The notes beneath the pieces were generated by a model. The model saw only the letters and a list, made by a program, of their open reading frames with translations, did no database searches and was not told where the DNA came from. A DNA stretch of 31,606 nt from an uncultured Bacilli bacterium. GTDB taxonomy: Bacteria > Bacillota_I > Bacilli_A > RF39 > UBA660. The DNA is taken from contig CANRGW010000001.1 in assembly GCA_947630205.1 (NCBI GenBank), positions 1 to 31,606 of the forward strand, given 5' to 3'. The translations under genes were made by a program, and so were the position numbers. Of the stretch, positions 1 to 7,790 are shown one piece after another (position 1 is the first letter of the stretch; every line of letters starts with the position of its first letter).

Positions 1-95
1 TCCTTATATCATTAATTTCCTTTGTACACTTTAATCTTATCATATAAAATTACATATTTCTACAATTTAACACTTTTTTGACAAAAATATCTTAA

Positions 96-136
96 AAAAA
101 GTACAATATGGATTTTTTTCAATATGTACTTTTATT
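96..136 (-). terminator. Terminator of the glycosyltransferase gene
   Basis: Just past the stop codon, the minus strand reads AAAGTACATAT, an A/T-rich loop, then ATATTGTACTTT followed by a T run. The stem has one bulged base. It fits an intrinsic terminator, and A/T runs on both sides would let it work in either direction. Confidence 0.65.
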
Positions 137-1625
137 TTTTATTTATATCATCAATAGTAACTTTACTTTCATGGGGAATTGGTTTCCATTCAACCTTTTT
201 AAATAAAGCAATATAAGTAGTATACATACCAATTAAATCAAAAATTGGCCAGGTAAAACAAAATAAAACTTTTTTCGAAAAAGGAATTTTTTTAATTCTT
301 TTACGTTCAATTATAAAAATATAAACGGCTTGGAAAATATTTTCTAAATAACTACCAATACGGTAGAAAATTCTTGCCCAAATAGCAATAAGTAAAGCAC
401 CAAAGAAAGCATGAAAGCCAGGAGCAATATTAATTCTAAAATTAAAAATTAATCTTAAGAACTTTGCTAAATAAGTTCCTCCTCCAAAGAAATTAATACT
501 TTTTAAACCAAATACATAAGCATTAAAAGAATAAAGAATTAAAGTTACTAAAATCCAACGAGCCAAATTAATAACTGTAAAAGGAATTGTTAACATTAAC
601 ATATCAAAAGATGCAAAACGATGTCTTATAGACTCAACAACAGAAAGAAGAAATTCTTTAAATGTCTTCTTTTTCTTTTTTTCTTTATCTTTATCTTTAT
701 TTTTAATTAAAGCCTTACCAAGAAAGATATTTAAAAATAACTTAGGACCTGTTTCAGCAAAGGCTAATAAATGTCCTTTAGACCAACGAAGTCGTTGTCT
801 TAAAGCAATCTTTAAATCGGTTGGTTGTTCATCATAAAATATGGCTTCATCTTGATAGGTTATTCGATAACCAAGAGCAACAGCATCAACGGTAAAAGCT
901 CTATCTTCAGTTAAAGAAGTATATTTCCAACCATCTTTTACTAGTTCAGAAGCAAACAAAAAACCTGTTCCTTGAATATTTGTTGCAAGTCGTAAAATTG
1001 ACCTTGCTCGATGATCTGTTCTAATTGACCTTAACCAGTGAATAGCATAAGTAGAAGATATCCAGTTTTCATCAAAGTTTTTGGAATGTCTATAAGATGT
1101 AATAATTTTTTCTCCTGATGCAAACGCATTATTCATTTTACTTACATAATCACTTTTTAAAAGGTTATCAGCATCAAAGATAAAATAACCATCAAAAGAT
1201 AATCTACCATAATCTTCCCCTATTCTATCCATTAAAAATTGTAAAGCAAAACCTTTTGTTTTATGCAAGTCATCAAATCTTTCATAACAAATTGCCCCAT
1301 GATCTCTCGCAATCTGAGCAGTTTTATCTGTACAATTATCAGCAATAACAAAGGTAGTTATTAAATCACTAGGATAATCTTGTTTTTTAATACTATCAAG
1401 TAAATTACCAATAACTTTTTCTTCATTACGGGCTGCTATTAAAATACCATATTTATATTTTTTCTTAGCTTCTTTAAATTTTCTCGTTGCAACCATTCCC
1501 ATTATAAAATAAATACTTTTATATGCAAATAAAATTGTAATAACGGTTCCAATCGTATTATTTATATTTCTAACACTCGGATAAATACTTGCAATATTTT
1601 TAAATAAATAATCTAAAAACGACAT
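132..1625 (-). CDS. Membrane glycosyltransferase family 2 (processive type)
   Basis: A 497-residue inner-membrane GT2 enzyme. A hydrophobic segment lies at residues 24-45. The GT-A domain covers about 58-290 and contains DADN (151-154, the DxD metal/nucleotide-sugar site), TED (239-241, likely catalytic base) and QRLRW (277-281). The TED plus QxxRW set is typical of cellulose/chitin/hyaluronan/poly-GlcNAc-type synthases that make beta-linked polymers. Several membrane helices follow after about residue 340, separated from the catalytic domain by a very lysine-rich stretch (about 308-322). The substrate cannot be read from sequence. The ATG at 1625 is chosen over the TTG three bases upstream because GAGG sits about 8 bases before it. 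It has its own strong promoter and terminator, so it is probably monocistronic. No polymer export or modification partner is visible in the window. Confidence 0.85.
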   Translation of the reverse strand: MSFLDYLFKNIASIYPSVRNINNTIGTVITILFAYKSIYFIMGMVATRKFKEAKKKYKYGILIAARNEEKVIGNLLDSIKKQDYPSDLITTFVIADNCTDKTAQIARDHGAICYERFDDLHKTKGFALQFLMDRIGEDYGRLSFDGYFIFDADNLLKSDYVSKMNNAFASGEKIITSYRHSKNFDENWISSTYAIHWLRSIRTDHRARSILRLATNIQGTGFLFASELVKDGWKYTSLTEDRAFTVDAVALGYRITYQDEAIFYDEQPTDLKIALRQRLRWSKGHLLAFAETGPKLFLNIFLGKALIKNKDKDKEKKKKKTFKEFLLSVVESIRHRFASFDMLMLTIPFTVINLARWILVTLILYSFNAYVFGLKSINFFGGGTYLAKFLRLIFNFRINIAPGFHAFFGALLIAIWARIFYRIGSYLENIFQAVYIFIIERKRIKKIPFSKKVLFCFTWPIFDLIGMYTTYIALFKKVEWKPIPHESKVTIDDINKK

Positions 1626-1651
1626 CAAATTACCTCATTTCTAACATAAAG

Positions 1652-1680
1652 ATTATAGCATACTCTATTTTCTTTAGCAA
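1652..1680 (-). promoter_or_regulatory. Promoter of the glycosyltransferase gene
   Basis: Minus strand TTGCTA (1675-1680), 17 bases, TATAAT (1652-1657) with extended TGC before the -10. This is a near-consensus sigma-A site about 25 bases upstream of the start codon. The interval from here to the ftsH terminator (about 1685-1875) holds nothing I recognise. Confidence 0.75.
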
Positions 1681-1875
1681 TCAAAAAGATTTAGAAAAAG
1701 TTTCTATAAAAGAAAAAAGTTATCAAAAACTTTTAAATTTTTAATAACTAATAATTATTCAACTTCAATAGAAGTTATCATTTTGCAAATTTATTTTAAA
1801 AAAAATCTTTACTTGGTTCTAAACAAACAAAATAAAATAATAAATATTAAAATATTATCTTTATTCTAAATTAAT

Positions 1876-1910
1876 AAAAAAGAAGAAATTTTGTTATTTT
1901 TCTTCTTTTT
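1876..1910 (-). terminator. Bidirectional terminator at the end of ftsH
   Basis: Minus strand AAAAAGAAGAAA, a loop holding the ftsH TAA stop, then TTTCTTCTTTTTT. The stem uses the last codons of ftsH as its 5' arm. Confidence 0.65.
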
Positions 1911-3915
1911 CTTCATCTTTTAAATCCGTTGCATCCGTTGGTTCTATATCATTTGCTTCAAGTAATCTAATTAATTCATCCTTACTTAGTTTAGAATATC
2001 CTTTAATATTTTTATCTTTAGCTAAATCTTTTAATTCATCTAAAGTCATATCTTCAAAAGTTGTATCTTCTGGTAATTCTTTATGTTCTACTAAATATTC
2101 GATTTGTTCTTTTGTTAAAGTTTCTCTTTCAAGTAAAGCATTAGCAATTAATTTTACTAAATCAGCATTGGCTTTTAATATTTCGGTTGCTTTTTGATAA
2201 CATTCTCCAACTATTTTTCTTATTTCTTCATCTATTTCATGAGCAACAATATCAGAGAAGTTACGACTCTTATTATAATCACGCCCTAAGAAAACACCTT
2301 CTGATTGATGTTCTAATTGAACTGGTCCTAAATCACTCATACCATATTCTGTAACCATTGCTCTTGCGATTTTGGTTGCTTTTTCAAAGTCATTATGAGC
2401 ACCCGTTGTAATTTCTCCAAAGTTTAACTCTTCCGATACACGACCTCCAAGTAAACCTGTAATTTGCTCCAATAATTCTCTTTTTGTTTGGGTATATTTT
2501 TCTTCTTTTGGAACCATCATAGCATAACCACCAGCATAACTTCTTGGAATGATGGTAACTTTTTGAACAATATTAGCAGAATTTAATTTTAATCCTAAAA
2601 CAACATGTCCAGCCTCATGATATGAAACAAGTCTTTTTTCCATTCTCTTCTCTTCATCTGTATATTTTTTACTCTTTTTAGCAGGTCCCATTAAAACTCT
2701 ATCAGTTGCTTCATCTACTTCACTCATTGTAATAGCATCCTTATTTCTGCGAACAGCTAGTAAAGCCGCTTCATTTAATAAGTTCTCAAGGTCAGCCCCA
2801 GAAAAACCTGGAGTTCTTTTGGCTAAATTACTTAAAGTTACATTTTTATCTAAAATCTTATTACGAGCATGAACTTCTAATATTTCTTCACGAGCCTTTA
2901 CATCTGGTAAATTAACGGTTACTTGACGGTCAAATCTTCCTGGTCTTAATAAAGCAGGATCTAAAACATCTGCTCTATTAGTTGCCGCTATAATGATAAT
3001 TCCTTCATTAGCCCCAAAACCATCCATTTCCGTTAACAATTGATTTAAGGTTTGTTCACGTTCATCATGACCTCCACCTAAACCAGTTCCTCTTTGACGA
3101 CCAACAGCATCAATTTCATCAATGAATATTAAACAAGGAGCATTATGTTTTGCTTGTCTAAACATATCACGAACACGACTAGCACCTACACCAACAAATA
3201 ATTCTACAAAGTCAGAACCACTTATATAATAGAAAGGTACATTTGCTTCCCCAGCAACGGCTCTAGCAAGTAAAGTTTTACCAGTTCCTGGAGGACCTAC
3301 TAATAATACACCCTTAGGAATTCTTGCTCCAAGTTTTTGAAATTTCTTAGGATTTTTCAAAAAATCTATTAATTCTTTTAATTCTTCTTTTTCTTCCTTA
3401 AGTCCTGCTACTTCATTAAATGTAACTTTCTTTTGACTATCATCTAATTTAGCACGACTTTTTCCAAAATCAAACGATTTATTATTACCACCAACTTGTT
3501 TAGAAACAATGAAAAACATTAAGACACCAATAATGATAAGTGGTAAGAAATTTAAAATAACAACAATCCACATACTACCATTTGGATCACCTTTAGTATT
3601 AATTTCAAAATCATATTTTTCATTAGCCGTTGCAATATATTTCATTACTTCTTCTGATAAAGGTACTTGAACATGAAAACTTTCTTTTTCAGAATAATCT
3701 TTTAATTGTCCACTTATATCATATATTCCTTCATCAATACTAGGAACAATTGTTATTTCCTTTACTTCATTATTATTCAAACTAGCAACAAACTTATCAT
3801 ATGTTAATTCATTTACTTTAACATTTAAAACATTAAAAAAGTAAATTACAGCTAGCATTATTACAATTAAAACTACATAAGGTATTATACCTTTTCTTAT
3901 ATCTTTTTTATTCAT
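1894..3915 (-). CDS. ftsH: ATP-dependent zinc metalloprotease FtsH with extra C-terminal Rho-N/SAP-like motif
   Basis: Membrane-anchored AAA+ protease of 673 residues that degrades misfolded membrane proteins and short-lived regulators. Two transmembrane helices (about 11-30 and 115-137) flank the extracytoplasmic domain. The AAA module has Walker A GPPGTGKT (207-214), Walker B IFIDE (263-267) and an intact second region of homology (ATNR..DPALLRPGRFDR). The zinc protease site is HEAGH (433-437) with the third ligand expected at D509. Residues about 619-653 form an acidic helix-turn-helix-like segment (MTLDELKDLA..IKGYSKLSKDEL) resembling Rho N-terminal/SAP motifs; ordinary FtsH tails lack this. 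The SD AAGGAGAG lies just upstream of the ATG. It follows tilS by 12 bases, as in B. subtilis tilS-hprT-ftsH but without hprT. Confidence 0.97.
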   Translation of the reverse strand: MNKKDIRKGIIPYVVLIVIMLAVIYFFNVLNVKVNELTYDKFVASLNNNEVKEITIVPSIDEGIYDISGQLKDYSEKESFHVQVPLSEEVMKYIATANEKYDFEINTKGDPNGSMWIVVILNFLPLIIIGVLMFFIVSKQVGGNNKSFDFGKSRAKLDDSQKKVTFNEVAGLKEEKEELKELIDFLKNPKKFQKLGARIPKGVLLVGPPGTGKTLLARAVAGEANVPFYYISGSDFVELFVGVGASRVRDMFRQAKHNAPCLIFIDEIDAVGRQRGTGLGGGHDEREQTLNQLLTEMDGFGANEGIIIIAATNRADVLDPALLRPGRFDRQVTVNLPDVKAREEILEVHARNKILDKNVTLSNLAKRTPGFSGADLENLLNEAALLAVRRNKDAITMSEVDEATDRVLMGPAKKSKKYTDEEKRMEKRLVSYHEAGHVVLGLKLNSANIVQKVTIIPRSYAGGYAMMVPKEEKYTQTKRELLEQITGLLGGRVSEELNFGEITTGAHNDFEKATKIARAMVTEYGMSDLGPVQLEHQSEGVFLGRDYNKSRNFSDIVAHEIDEEIRKIVGECYQKATEILKANADLVKLIANALLERETLTKEQIEYLVEHKELPEDTTFEDMTLDELKDLAKDKNIKGYSKLSKDELIRLLEANDIEPTDATDLKDEEKEEK

Positions 3916-3927
3916 TAAAATCTCTCC

Positions 3928-5247
3928 TTACAAACATTTAAATATTATATCACATAATTCATGATTTTGACTATCATATTTTGATTTTTTTAATTTAGGT
4001 ATCCAAATAATTTTTCCACTACTATCTACTACTATAGGATAACTATCTCTTTTATCACGACTTAACTTCTTATCAATAAAAATATCACTTACTTTTTTAA
4101 ATTTATTCATTCCTTTTAATTCTATAGCATCTCCTACTTTTTTACTTCTAACATAAAGTGGTAAATCTATATCAGAACTTATTAAATGAATTACATCATT
4201 ACCATTTTCTTTACCGTGATATTCTTGAAAAGTCATTCCATTAGGAAGTTTTAAACCATCTTCTAAAAGATAACAATAATTACTATCTAAATTATTCGAT
4301 TTTTCTAAAAGAAAATAACCATAATCAATTTTTGCTATAATCCCCAAAGGAAGACTTATTTTACTACCACTTTTATTCTTTCTAATAAGATTTAAAAGAA
4401 TATCAATATGTTTACTTTCAACAAAAGATAAATCATCATAAAAATTTAATAATATTTTTTCTAATAACATTTTTTGAAGAAAAATATCTTCTTCTTTAAA
4501 CAAGGAAATATCAAGTTTAGCATCTTGATAAATATTATTATAAGCATTATTTAGAACTTTTTCAATATAATTATCACATTCCGTAAGCATAGCACTAAAT
4601 TTCAAAAACTTTAAATGAACATTCTTATTTTCTTCTTTTAAAAAAGGTAAAACATTATGTCGGTAACGATTTCTTGTATATTTATTGGAAAAATTACTTT
4701 GATCAATTCGATAAGGAATATTATTAGCTTTATTAAAATTTTCTATTTCTTCTTTAGTTACATATAATAAAGGTCTTACAATAAAATAATTATCCATATT
4801 TGTAATTAAAGAAATACCTTTATAGCCACTTAAAGTTGAACCGCGAACTAAACGCATTAAAATAGTTTCAATCAAATCATCGCCGTGATGAGCCGTCATT
4901 AAATAAGCAGCCTGATATTTATTAATTAAATCTTGATAAAACTTATAACGAATTTCTCTTGCTTCTTTATGAAAATTACCTGTTCCATATTTTTCAATCC
5001 GCATACTTTCAAAAGAACAATTATGATTTAAACAGTATTCTTTTAAAAAACTTTCTTCTTCCTTACTTTCTTCTCTTTTTTGATGATTAATATGAGCAAC
5101 TATAATTTTATAGCCTATCTTTTTTTGTAATTCTAAAAGTAGATACAAAAGACACATAGAGTCTGGTCCTGCACTTACACCAACAACTATGCTATCTTCT
5201 TTAGTTAATTTAATTTTATTTTCTAAAAAATCGTATACTAAATCCAT
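3928..5247 (-). CDS. tilS: tRNA(Ile)-lysidine synthase TilS
   Basis: An ATP-dependent enzyme of 439 residues that converts cytidine 34 of the CAU-anticodon tRNA-Ile to lysidine, so that the tRNA reads AUA and is charged with isoleucine. It has an N-type ATP pyrophosphatase domain (about 18-210) with P-loop SAGPDS (25-30). The second residue is Ala where most TilS have Gly (SGGxDS). TAHHGDD and the MRLVRGSTLSGYKG segment are conserved. The C-terminal TilS domain runs from about 350 to the end. The gene leads a two-gene unit with ftsH from its own promoter. An AT-rich genome makes heavy use of AUA codons, consistent with an essential role. Confidence 0.95.
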   Translation of the reverse strand: MDLVYDFLENKIKLTKEDSIVVGVSAGPDSMCLLYLLLELQKKIGYKIIVAHINHQKREESKEEESFLKEYCLNHNCSFESMRIEKYGTGNFHKEAREIRYKFYQDLINKYQAAYLMTAHHGDDLIETILMRLVRGSTLSGYKGISLITNMDNYFIVRPLLYVTKEEIENFNKANNIPYRIDQSNFSNKYTRNRYRHNVLPFLKEENKNVHLKFLKFSAMLTECDNYIEKVLNNAYNNIYQDAKLDISLFKEEDIFLQKMLLEKILLNFYDDLSFVESKHIDILLNLIRKNKSGSKISLPLGIIAKIDYGYFLLEKSNNLDSNYCYLLEDGLKLPNGMTFQEYHGKENGNDVIHLISSDIDLPLYVRSKKVGDAIELKGMNKFKKVSDIFIDKKLSRDKRDSYPIVVDSSGKIIWIPKLKKSKYDSQNHELCDIIFKCL

Positions 5248-5265
5248 CTCTTCACCTTTTAAAGT

Positions 5266-5294
5266 ATTTTACTAAATTTATATGGTTTTAGCAA
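5266..5294 (-). promoter_or_regulatory. Promoter of tilS-ftsH
   Basis: Minus strand TTGCTA (5289-5294), 17 bases, TAAAAT (5266-5271), about 20 bases before the tilS ATG. The hexamers and spacing are identical to the SRP RNA promoter at 27014-27042. Confidence 0.75.
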
Positions 5295-5437
5295 GTAGTA
5301 ATTACCTTTTCTTTTAATATTCTTATTTAAAGAAAATATTTTGAATTTAAAGAAAAAAATATCTTTAGATAATCAAACTTTCAAACTTTTGAGGTTCAAT
5401 TCCTTATTGATATTTTTTAGGTTATTATTTATTAAAT

Positions 5438-5614
5438 TTATTTGAATTTTGTTGTATCATTTTCTTTTCTAAAATATGTTTCTGGTACTTTATCATGCAT
5501 ACTTTTATCATAACTAGCAAAAAGAGTGATAATAGGTTCTAAATTTTCTTGAAGTGTTATAACATCATCTTCTATTTGACTATATTCTGAATAAATATAA
5601 TAACATTTCCTTAA
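5438..5614 (-). pseudogene. Possible 3' remnant of a lost gene between divIC and tilS
   Basis: The 350-base gap between divIC and tilS contains an open minus-strand frame of about 58 codons that looks coding. It begins YYIYSEYSQIEDDV and ends with FRKENDTTKFK and TAA. It has no ATG, GTG or TTG with a ribosome-binding site before its first third; the first ATG is mid-frame. In B. subtilis, yabR, spoIIE and other genes lie between divIC and tilS, but the fragment does not obviously match SpoIIE and I do not recognise it. It could be chance openness in AT-rich DNA. The rest of the gap (5295-5437) shows nothing clear. Confidence 0.3.
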
Positions 5615-5925
5615 TTATCTTCCTCTTCATCTTCTGGTATTCTAAGTATTAATTCTCCATCTTTGGAATAAAAATACTTTTCACGGGCATATCGTGCTAA
5701 ATACTCTGGATCTTTTAATTTATTAACATTATTTTCTAATTCTTTTTCCTTTTCCTGCAAGGATACTAATTTATTTTCTAAGTTAGTTTTTTCTTGATAC
5801 TTGTCGACTATTTCAATCACAACTTTAAGGACAGTGAAACTGATTATTACAATCAATAAAAAAGAGGCAAGACCAAAAGTTACTAAACGTTTTGCTTTTT
5901 TCTTTACTTTTTTCTTCTTAGCCAA
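5611..5925 (-). CDS. divIC: Septum formation initiator DivIC/FtsB family
   Basis: Bitopic division protein of 104 residues. It has a lysine-rich cytoplasmic tail (1-13), one transmembrane helix (about 15-38), then an extracytoplasmic coiled coil (about 40-72) and the DPEYLARYAREKYFYSK segment typical of DivIC/FtsB. In the family it pairs with FtsL and DivIB at the septum and helps activate FtsWI. The start is TTG, with GGTGAT a few bases upstream and the same N-terminus length as relatives. It directly follows yabQ, as in Bacillus. It has its own extended -10 promoter in the yabQ-divIC gap, so it can be made in vegetative cells while yabPQ are sporulation-linked. Confidence 0.9.
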   Translation of the reverse strand: MAKKKKVKKKAKRLVTFGLASFLLIVIISFTVLKVVIEIVDKYQEKTNLENKLVSLQEKEKELENNVNKLKDPEYLARYAREKYFYSKDGELILRIPEDEEEDN

Positions 5926-5948
5926 TTTATCACCATCCTATCATATTA

Positions 5949-5977
5949 ATCATATCAAAAATGGACCCTTATTTCAA
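5949..5977 (-). promoter_or_regulatory. Promoter of divIC
   Basis: Minus strand TTGAAA (5972-5977), 17 bases, TATGAT (5949-5954), with TGA making an extended -10. It lies wholly between yabQ and divIC. Confidence 0.7.
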
Positions 5978-5993
5978 GTTAAGTTAAACCTTA

Positions 5994-6011
5994 AAGTGTC
6001 AAATGACACTT
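5994..6011. repeat. Perfect 18-base inverted repeat between yabQ and divIC
   Basis: AAGTGTCA-AA-TGACACTT. As minus-strand RNA it forms a 7-8 bp hairpin just after the yabQ stop, but no T run follows, so as a terminator it would be weak. It lies 17 bases upstream of the divIC -35, so a protein-binding site is also possible. Confidence 0.55.
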
Positions 6012-6016
6012 ATTTT

Positions 6017-6295
6017 TCAACCATTTCCCCGAAGTTTTTTAAATAAAAGGTTATATAAAAAGAAACTTAAGATAAAAGTAAACAATAAATAAAGATGAAT
6101 AATACCGTTATTAACTTTAAATAAAAAATAAAAATACAAAATACTATTTAAAAATACAAAAAAGAAATTAATAAATATATTAATTAAAATATGCTTGGTA
6201 AATAAAATTCTATATAATAAATTAAAAAAGAAAGCAAGATAAAGTCCAAATAAAAAAGTATAAGCAAGGGATTGTATTTGAATTATTAAACTCAT
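6017..6295 (-). CDS. yabQ: Spore cortex membrane protein YabQ
   Basis: A 92-residue, almost entirely hydrophobic protein with about three predicted membrane helices (roughly 10-30, 36-58 and 64-85). It ends in a short basic tail. YabQ proteins in Bacillus localise to the forespore outer membrane and are needed for cortex formation. Recognition rests on the MSLIIQ..AYTFLFGLYLAFFFNLLYR N-terminus and on position. Its ATG overlaps the yabP stop by four bases (ATGA), so the two are translationally coupled. divIC follows, as in B. subtilis. It is shorter than the Bacillus protein (about 211 residues), as is common outside Bacillaceae. Confidence 0.8.
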   Translation of the reverse strand: MSLIIQIQSLAYTFLFGLYLAFFFNLLYRILFTKHILINIFINFFFVFLNSILYFYFLFKVNNGIIHLYLLFTFILSFFLYNLLFKKLRGNG

Positions 6296-6582
6296 TTAAA
6301 TAACCTACTTATAACAGAATTTTCTTTATTTTTTTTATTTACTTCATCAATATAAGCCATACTATTAACCATACCTTTAATGGTTACAACACCTTGTAAA
6401 GTATCAAGTTTAATTAATTCTAGCCCTTCTCCCTTTAAAACAACATATCCCATAACTGTTTCAATTAAAAATTCTTCACTATCAAAACTATCAATTTTTT
6501 TAACTCCACTTAAACTAACATTTTTTCTTTCAACTAAATTGAAAACATGATTGTAATTATGTAATTCTCTTTCTCTTTCCAT
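6292..6582 (-). CDS. yabP: Sporulation protein YabP
   Basis: A 96-residue member of the YabP/YqfC family. The diagnostic core is visible: LSGVKKIDSFDSEEFLIETVMGYVVLKG..L followed by GVVTIKGMV and a terminal SRLFK. The family is expressed in the mother cell during sporulation, and Bacillus YabP is required for spore formation, with YabQ. The ATG at 6582 is preferred because GGAGG lies 7 bases before it; the TTG four codons upstream overlaps that site. No clear sigma-A promoter lies in the 40-base gap after the spoVG terminator. A sporulation sigma factor may be used, but I could not recognise its boxes. Confidence 0.9.
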   Translation of the reverse strand: MERERELHNYNHVFNLVERKNVSLSGVKKIDSFDSEEFLIETVMGYVVLKGEGLELIKLDTLQGVVTIKGMVNSMAYIDEVNKKNKENSVISRLFK

Positions 6583-6614
6583 ATAAGCCTCCAATTAAGT
6601 TTATTAATTAAATT

Positions 6615-6640
6615 AAAAAAAAGACCATTGGTCTTTATTC
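6615..6640 (-). terminator. Terminator of spoVG
   Basis: Minus strand AAAGACC-AAT-GGTCTTT followed by TTTTT. It overlaps the spoVG stop codon. It separates spoVG from yabP. Confidence 0.8.
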
Positions 6641-6922
6641 TTCTTCTTCAGTATTCGTTGGTTCTTCTACTTCAGCATGTTCGTAAGCTTCTAAGACAGC
6701 ATCTTCAAACATCTTTCTTGTTTCACGATTAATTGGATGTGCTATATCTCTATGACCACCTGGTACTTTCTTACTTGGCATTGCAATAAATAAACCATTG
6801 TCTCCGTCAATAATACGAATATCGCGAACTACAAAACAGTCATCTAATTGTACTGTAGCACGTCCTTTCATACGAGATCCTTCTTTTTCAAATCTTCTGA
6901 CATCTACTGATGTTATTTTCAT
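6635..6922 (-). CDS. spoVG: Regulatory protein SpoVG
   Basis: A 95-residue SpoVG protein, a small nucleic-acid-binding regulator affecting septation, cortex formation, capsule and virulence genes in different Firmicutes. The hallmark MKITSVDVRRF start, the VQLDDCFVVRDIRIIDG core and the FIAMPSKKVPGGHRDIAHPI stretch are all present. A glutamate-rich tail (about 82-95) follows. The SD AGGAGGATTACAT precedes ATG. It is a single-gene unit between its own promoter and terminator. In Bacillus spoVG is driven by sigma-H, but here the site looks like sigma-A. Confidence 0.97.
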   Translation of the reverse strand: MKITSVDVRRFEKEGSRMKGRATVQLDDCFVVRDIRIIDGDNGLFIAMPSKKVPGGHRDIAHPINRETRKMFEDAVLEAYEHAEVEEPTNTEEEE

Positions 6923-6958
6923 ATGTAATCCTCCTTTTGAACTCCATGTTCTATAATA

Positions 6959-6987
6959 ATAATATAATAGTTTTTAAAAAAATGCAA
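6959..6987 (-). promoter_or_regulatory. Promoter of spoVG
   Basis: Minus strand TTGCAT (6982-6987), 17 bases, TATTAT (6959-6964), about 30 bases before the SD. Confidence 0.75.
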
Positions 6988-7030
6988 TTACTTTTTGTAA
7001 AAAATTGACAATATAATTTAATGACAATTA

Positions 7031-7063
7031 AAAAAGTTTAAACACTATTTGCATTCAAACTTT
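7031..7063 (-). terminator. Terminator of the WXG100 pair
   Basis: Minus strand AAAGTTTGAA, loop, then TTTAAACTTTTTT. The T run faces the minus direction. It follows the second WXG100 gene and precedes the spoVG promoter. Confidence 0.65.
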
Positions 7064-7078
7064 AATTAACTGAATTTA

Positions 7079-7390
7079 TTATTCATCCAAATATTGTTGA
7101 GCCAAATTTGCAATTTCGGTATTTGTTTCAGCATAAGTTTCAGATGTCTTATTTAAAAACTTAGCATAAGCAAGCATTGCTCCTTCAAAAGCATCATATC
7201 TTTTAGTTAAAGCTTGATACTTATCCATGAACTCTGAAGCTGCTGTTCCCTTAAAACTATCTGGTAATTTTTGCATTTGTAAAGATATTATATCTAATGC
7301 CGAACTTATTTCAGATACCTTTCTTTCAATTTGTGTTGAACTTGTTTTTAACGCTTGTGGTGATACTTTTAATTCTTCTGGTGCTGCCAT
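7079..7390 (-). CDS. WXG100-like protein lacking the central Trp
   Basis: A 103-residue alpha-helical protein of WXG100 (ESAT-6-like) size and shape: two helices joined by a short turn. The turn reads FKG (46-48) instead of WxG, with DSFKGTAASEF around it. Such proteins are substrates or partners of type VII (Ess) secretion and usually form hairpin dimers. It lies 12 bases downstream of the other WXG100 gene and has a strong SD, AGGAGG. The tandem layout suggests a heterodimer, inferred from EsxA/EsxB-type pairs. No EssC ATPase, LXG toxin or immunity gene is visible nearby. Confidence 0.75.
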   Translation of the reverse strand: MAAPEELKVSPQALKTSSTQIERKVSEISSALDIISLQMQKLPDSFKGTAASEFMDKYQALTKRYDAFEGAMLAYAKFLNKTSETYAETNTEIANLAQQYLDE

Positions 7391-7402
7391 CTTTTTCCCT
7401 CC

Positions 7403-7699
7403 TTACATTCTACTTGCCGCATCGGCTATATCATCTTGTGTTCCTTTAATAGCATCAGCTGAAGCAGTTAAAAATTTAGAATAATTATCTAATGCTTTTC
7501 CTAATGCTAATAAATCTTCTTGATAAGATTTTGCGGTGTTAACATATGATAAATTATCAACACCTTGCCAATTGGTTTCTAGATCCTCAATTATTTTATA
7601 GATATCTTCAACACCACGTGAATAATCTTCTGCTGAACTTGCTACTTTAGTAGCTATACCGTGCATTTCGGCATAATTTGCTTGAATGTTATCATTCAT
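7403..7699 (-). CDS. WXG100 family protein
   Basis: A 98-residue helical hairpin protein with the WxG turn as WQG (44-46), in the family context LETNWQGVDN. No signal peptide. WXG100 proteins are exported by the type VII secretion system as dimers and can be effectors or chaperone-like partners. SD AGGAGGTGTC lies before the ATG, and a promoter lies a few tens of bases upstream. It is the first gene of a two-gene unit with the FKG partner. The secretion machinery must be elsewhere, if present. Confidence 0.85.
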   Translation of the reverse strand: MNDNIQANYAEMHGIATKVASSAEDYSRGVEDIYKIIEDLETNWQGVDNLSYVNTAKSYQEDLLALGKALDNYSKFLTASADAIKGTQDDIADAASRM

Positions 7700-7720
7700 T
7701 CTATGACACCTCCTATTTTC

Positions 7721-7748
7721 ATTATAACTTAATTTTTCTATTAATCAA
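7721..7748 (-). promoter_or_regulatory. Promoter of the WXG100 pair
   Basis: Minus strand TTGATT (7743-7748), 16 bases, TATAAT (7721-7726). The leader is short and enters directly into the SD. Confidence 0.7.
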
Positions 7749-7790
7749 TAGCAAAGACAGTTTATTGACATTTTATTTAGAACGTTATTT

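Noticed and set aside
78..107. TTGACA-18-TACAAT on the plus strand near the left edge
   Set aside because: It reads directly into the terminator hairpin and antisense to the glycosyltransferase; the -10 is part of the hairpin arm. Chance is likely in A/T-rich DNA.
5801..6046. Plus-strand frame opposite divIC
   Set aside because: No ribosome-binding site; it is the antisense shadow of divIC and the hairpin region.
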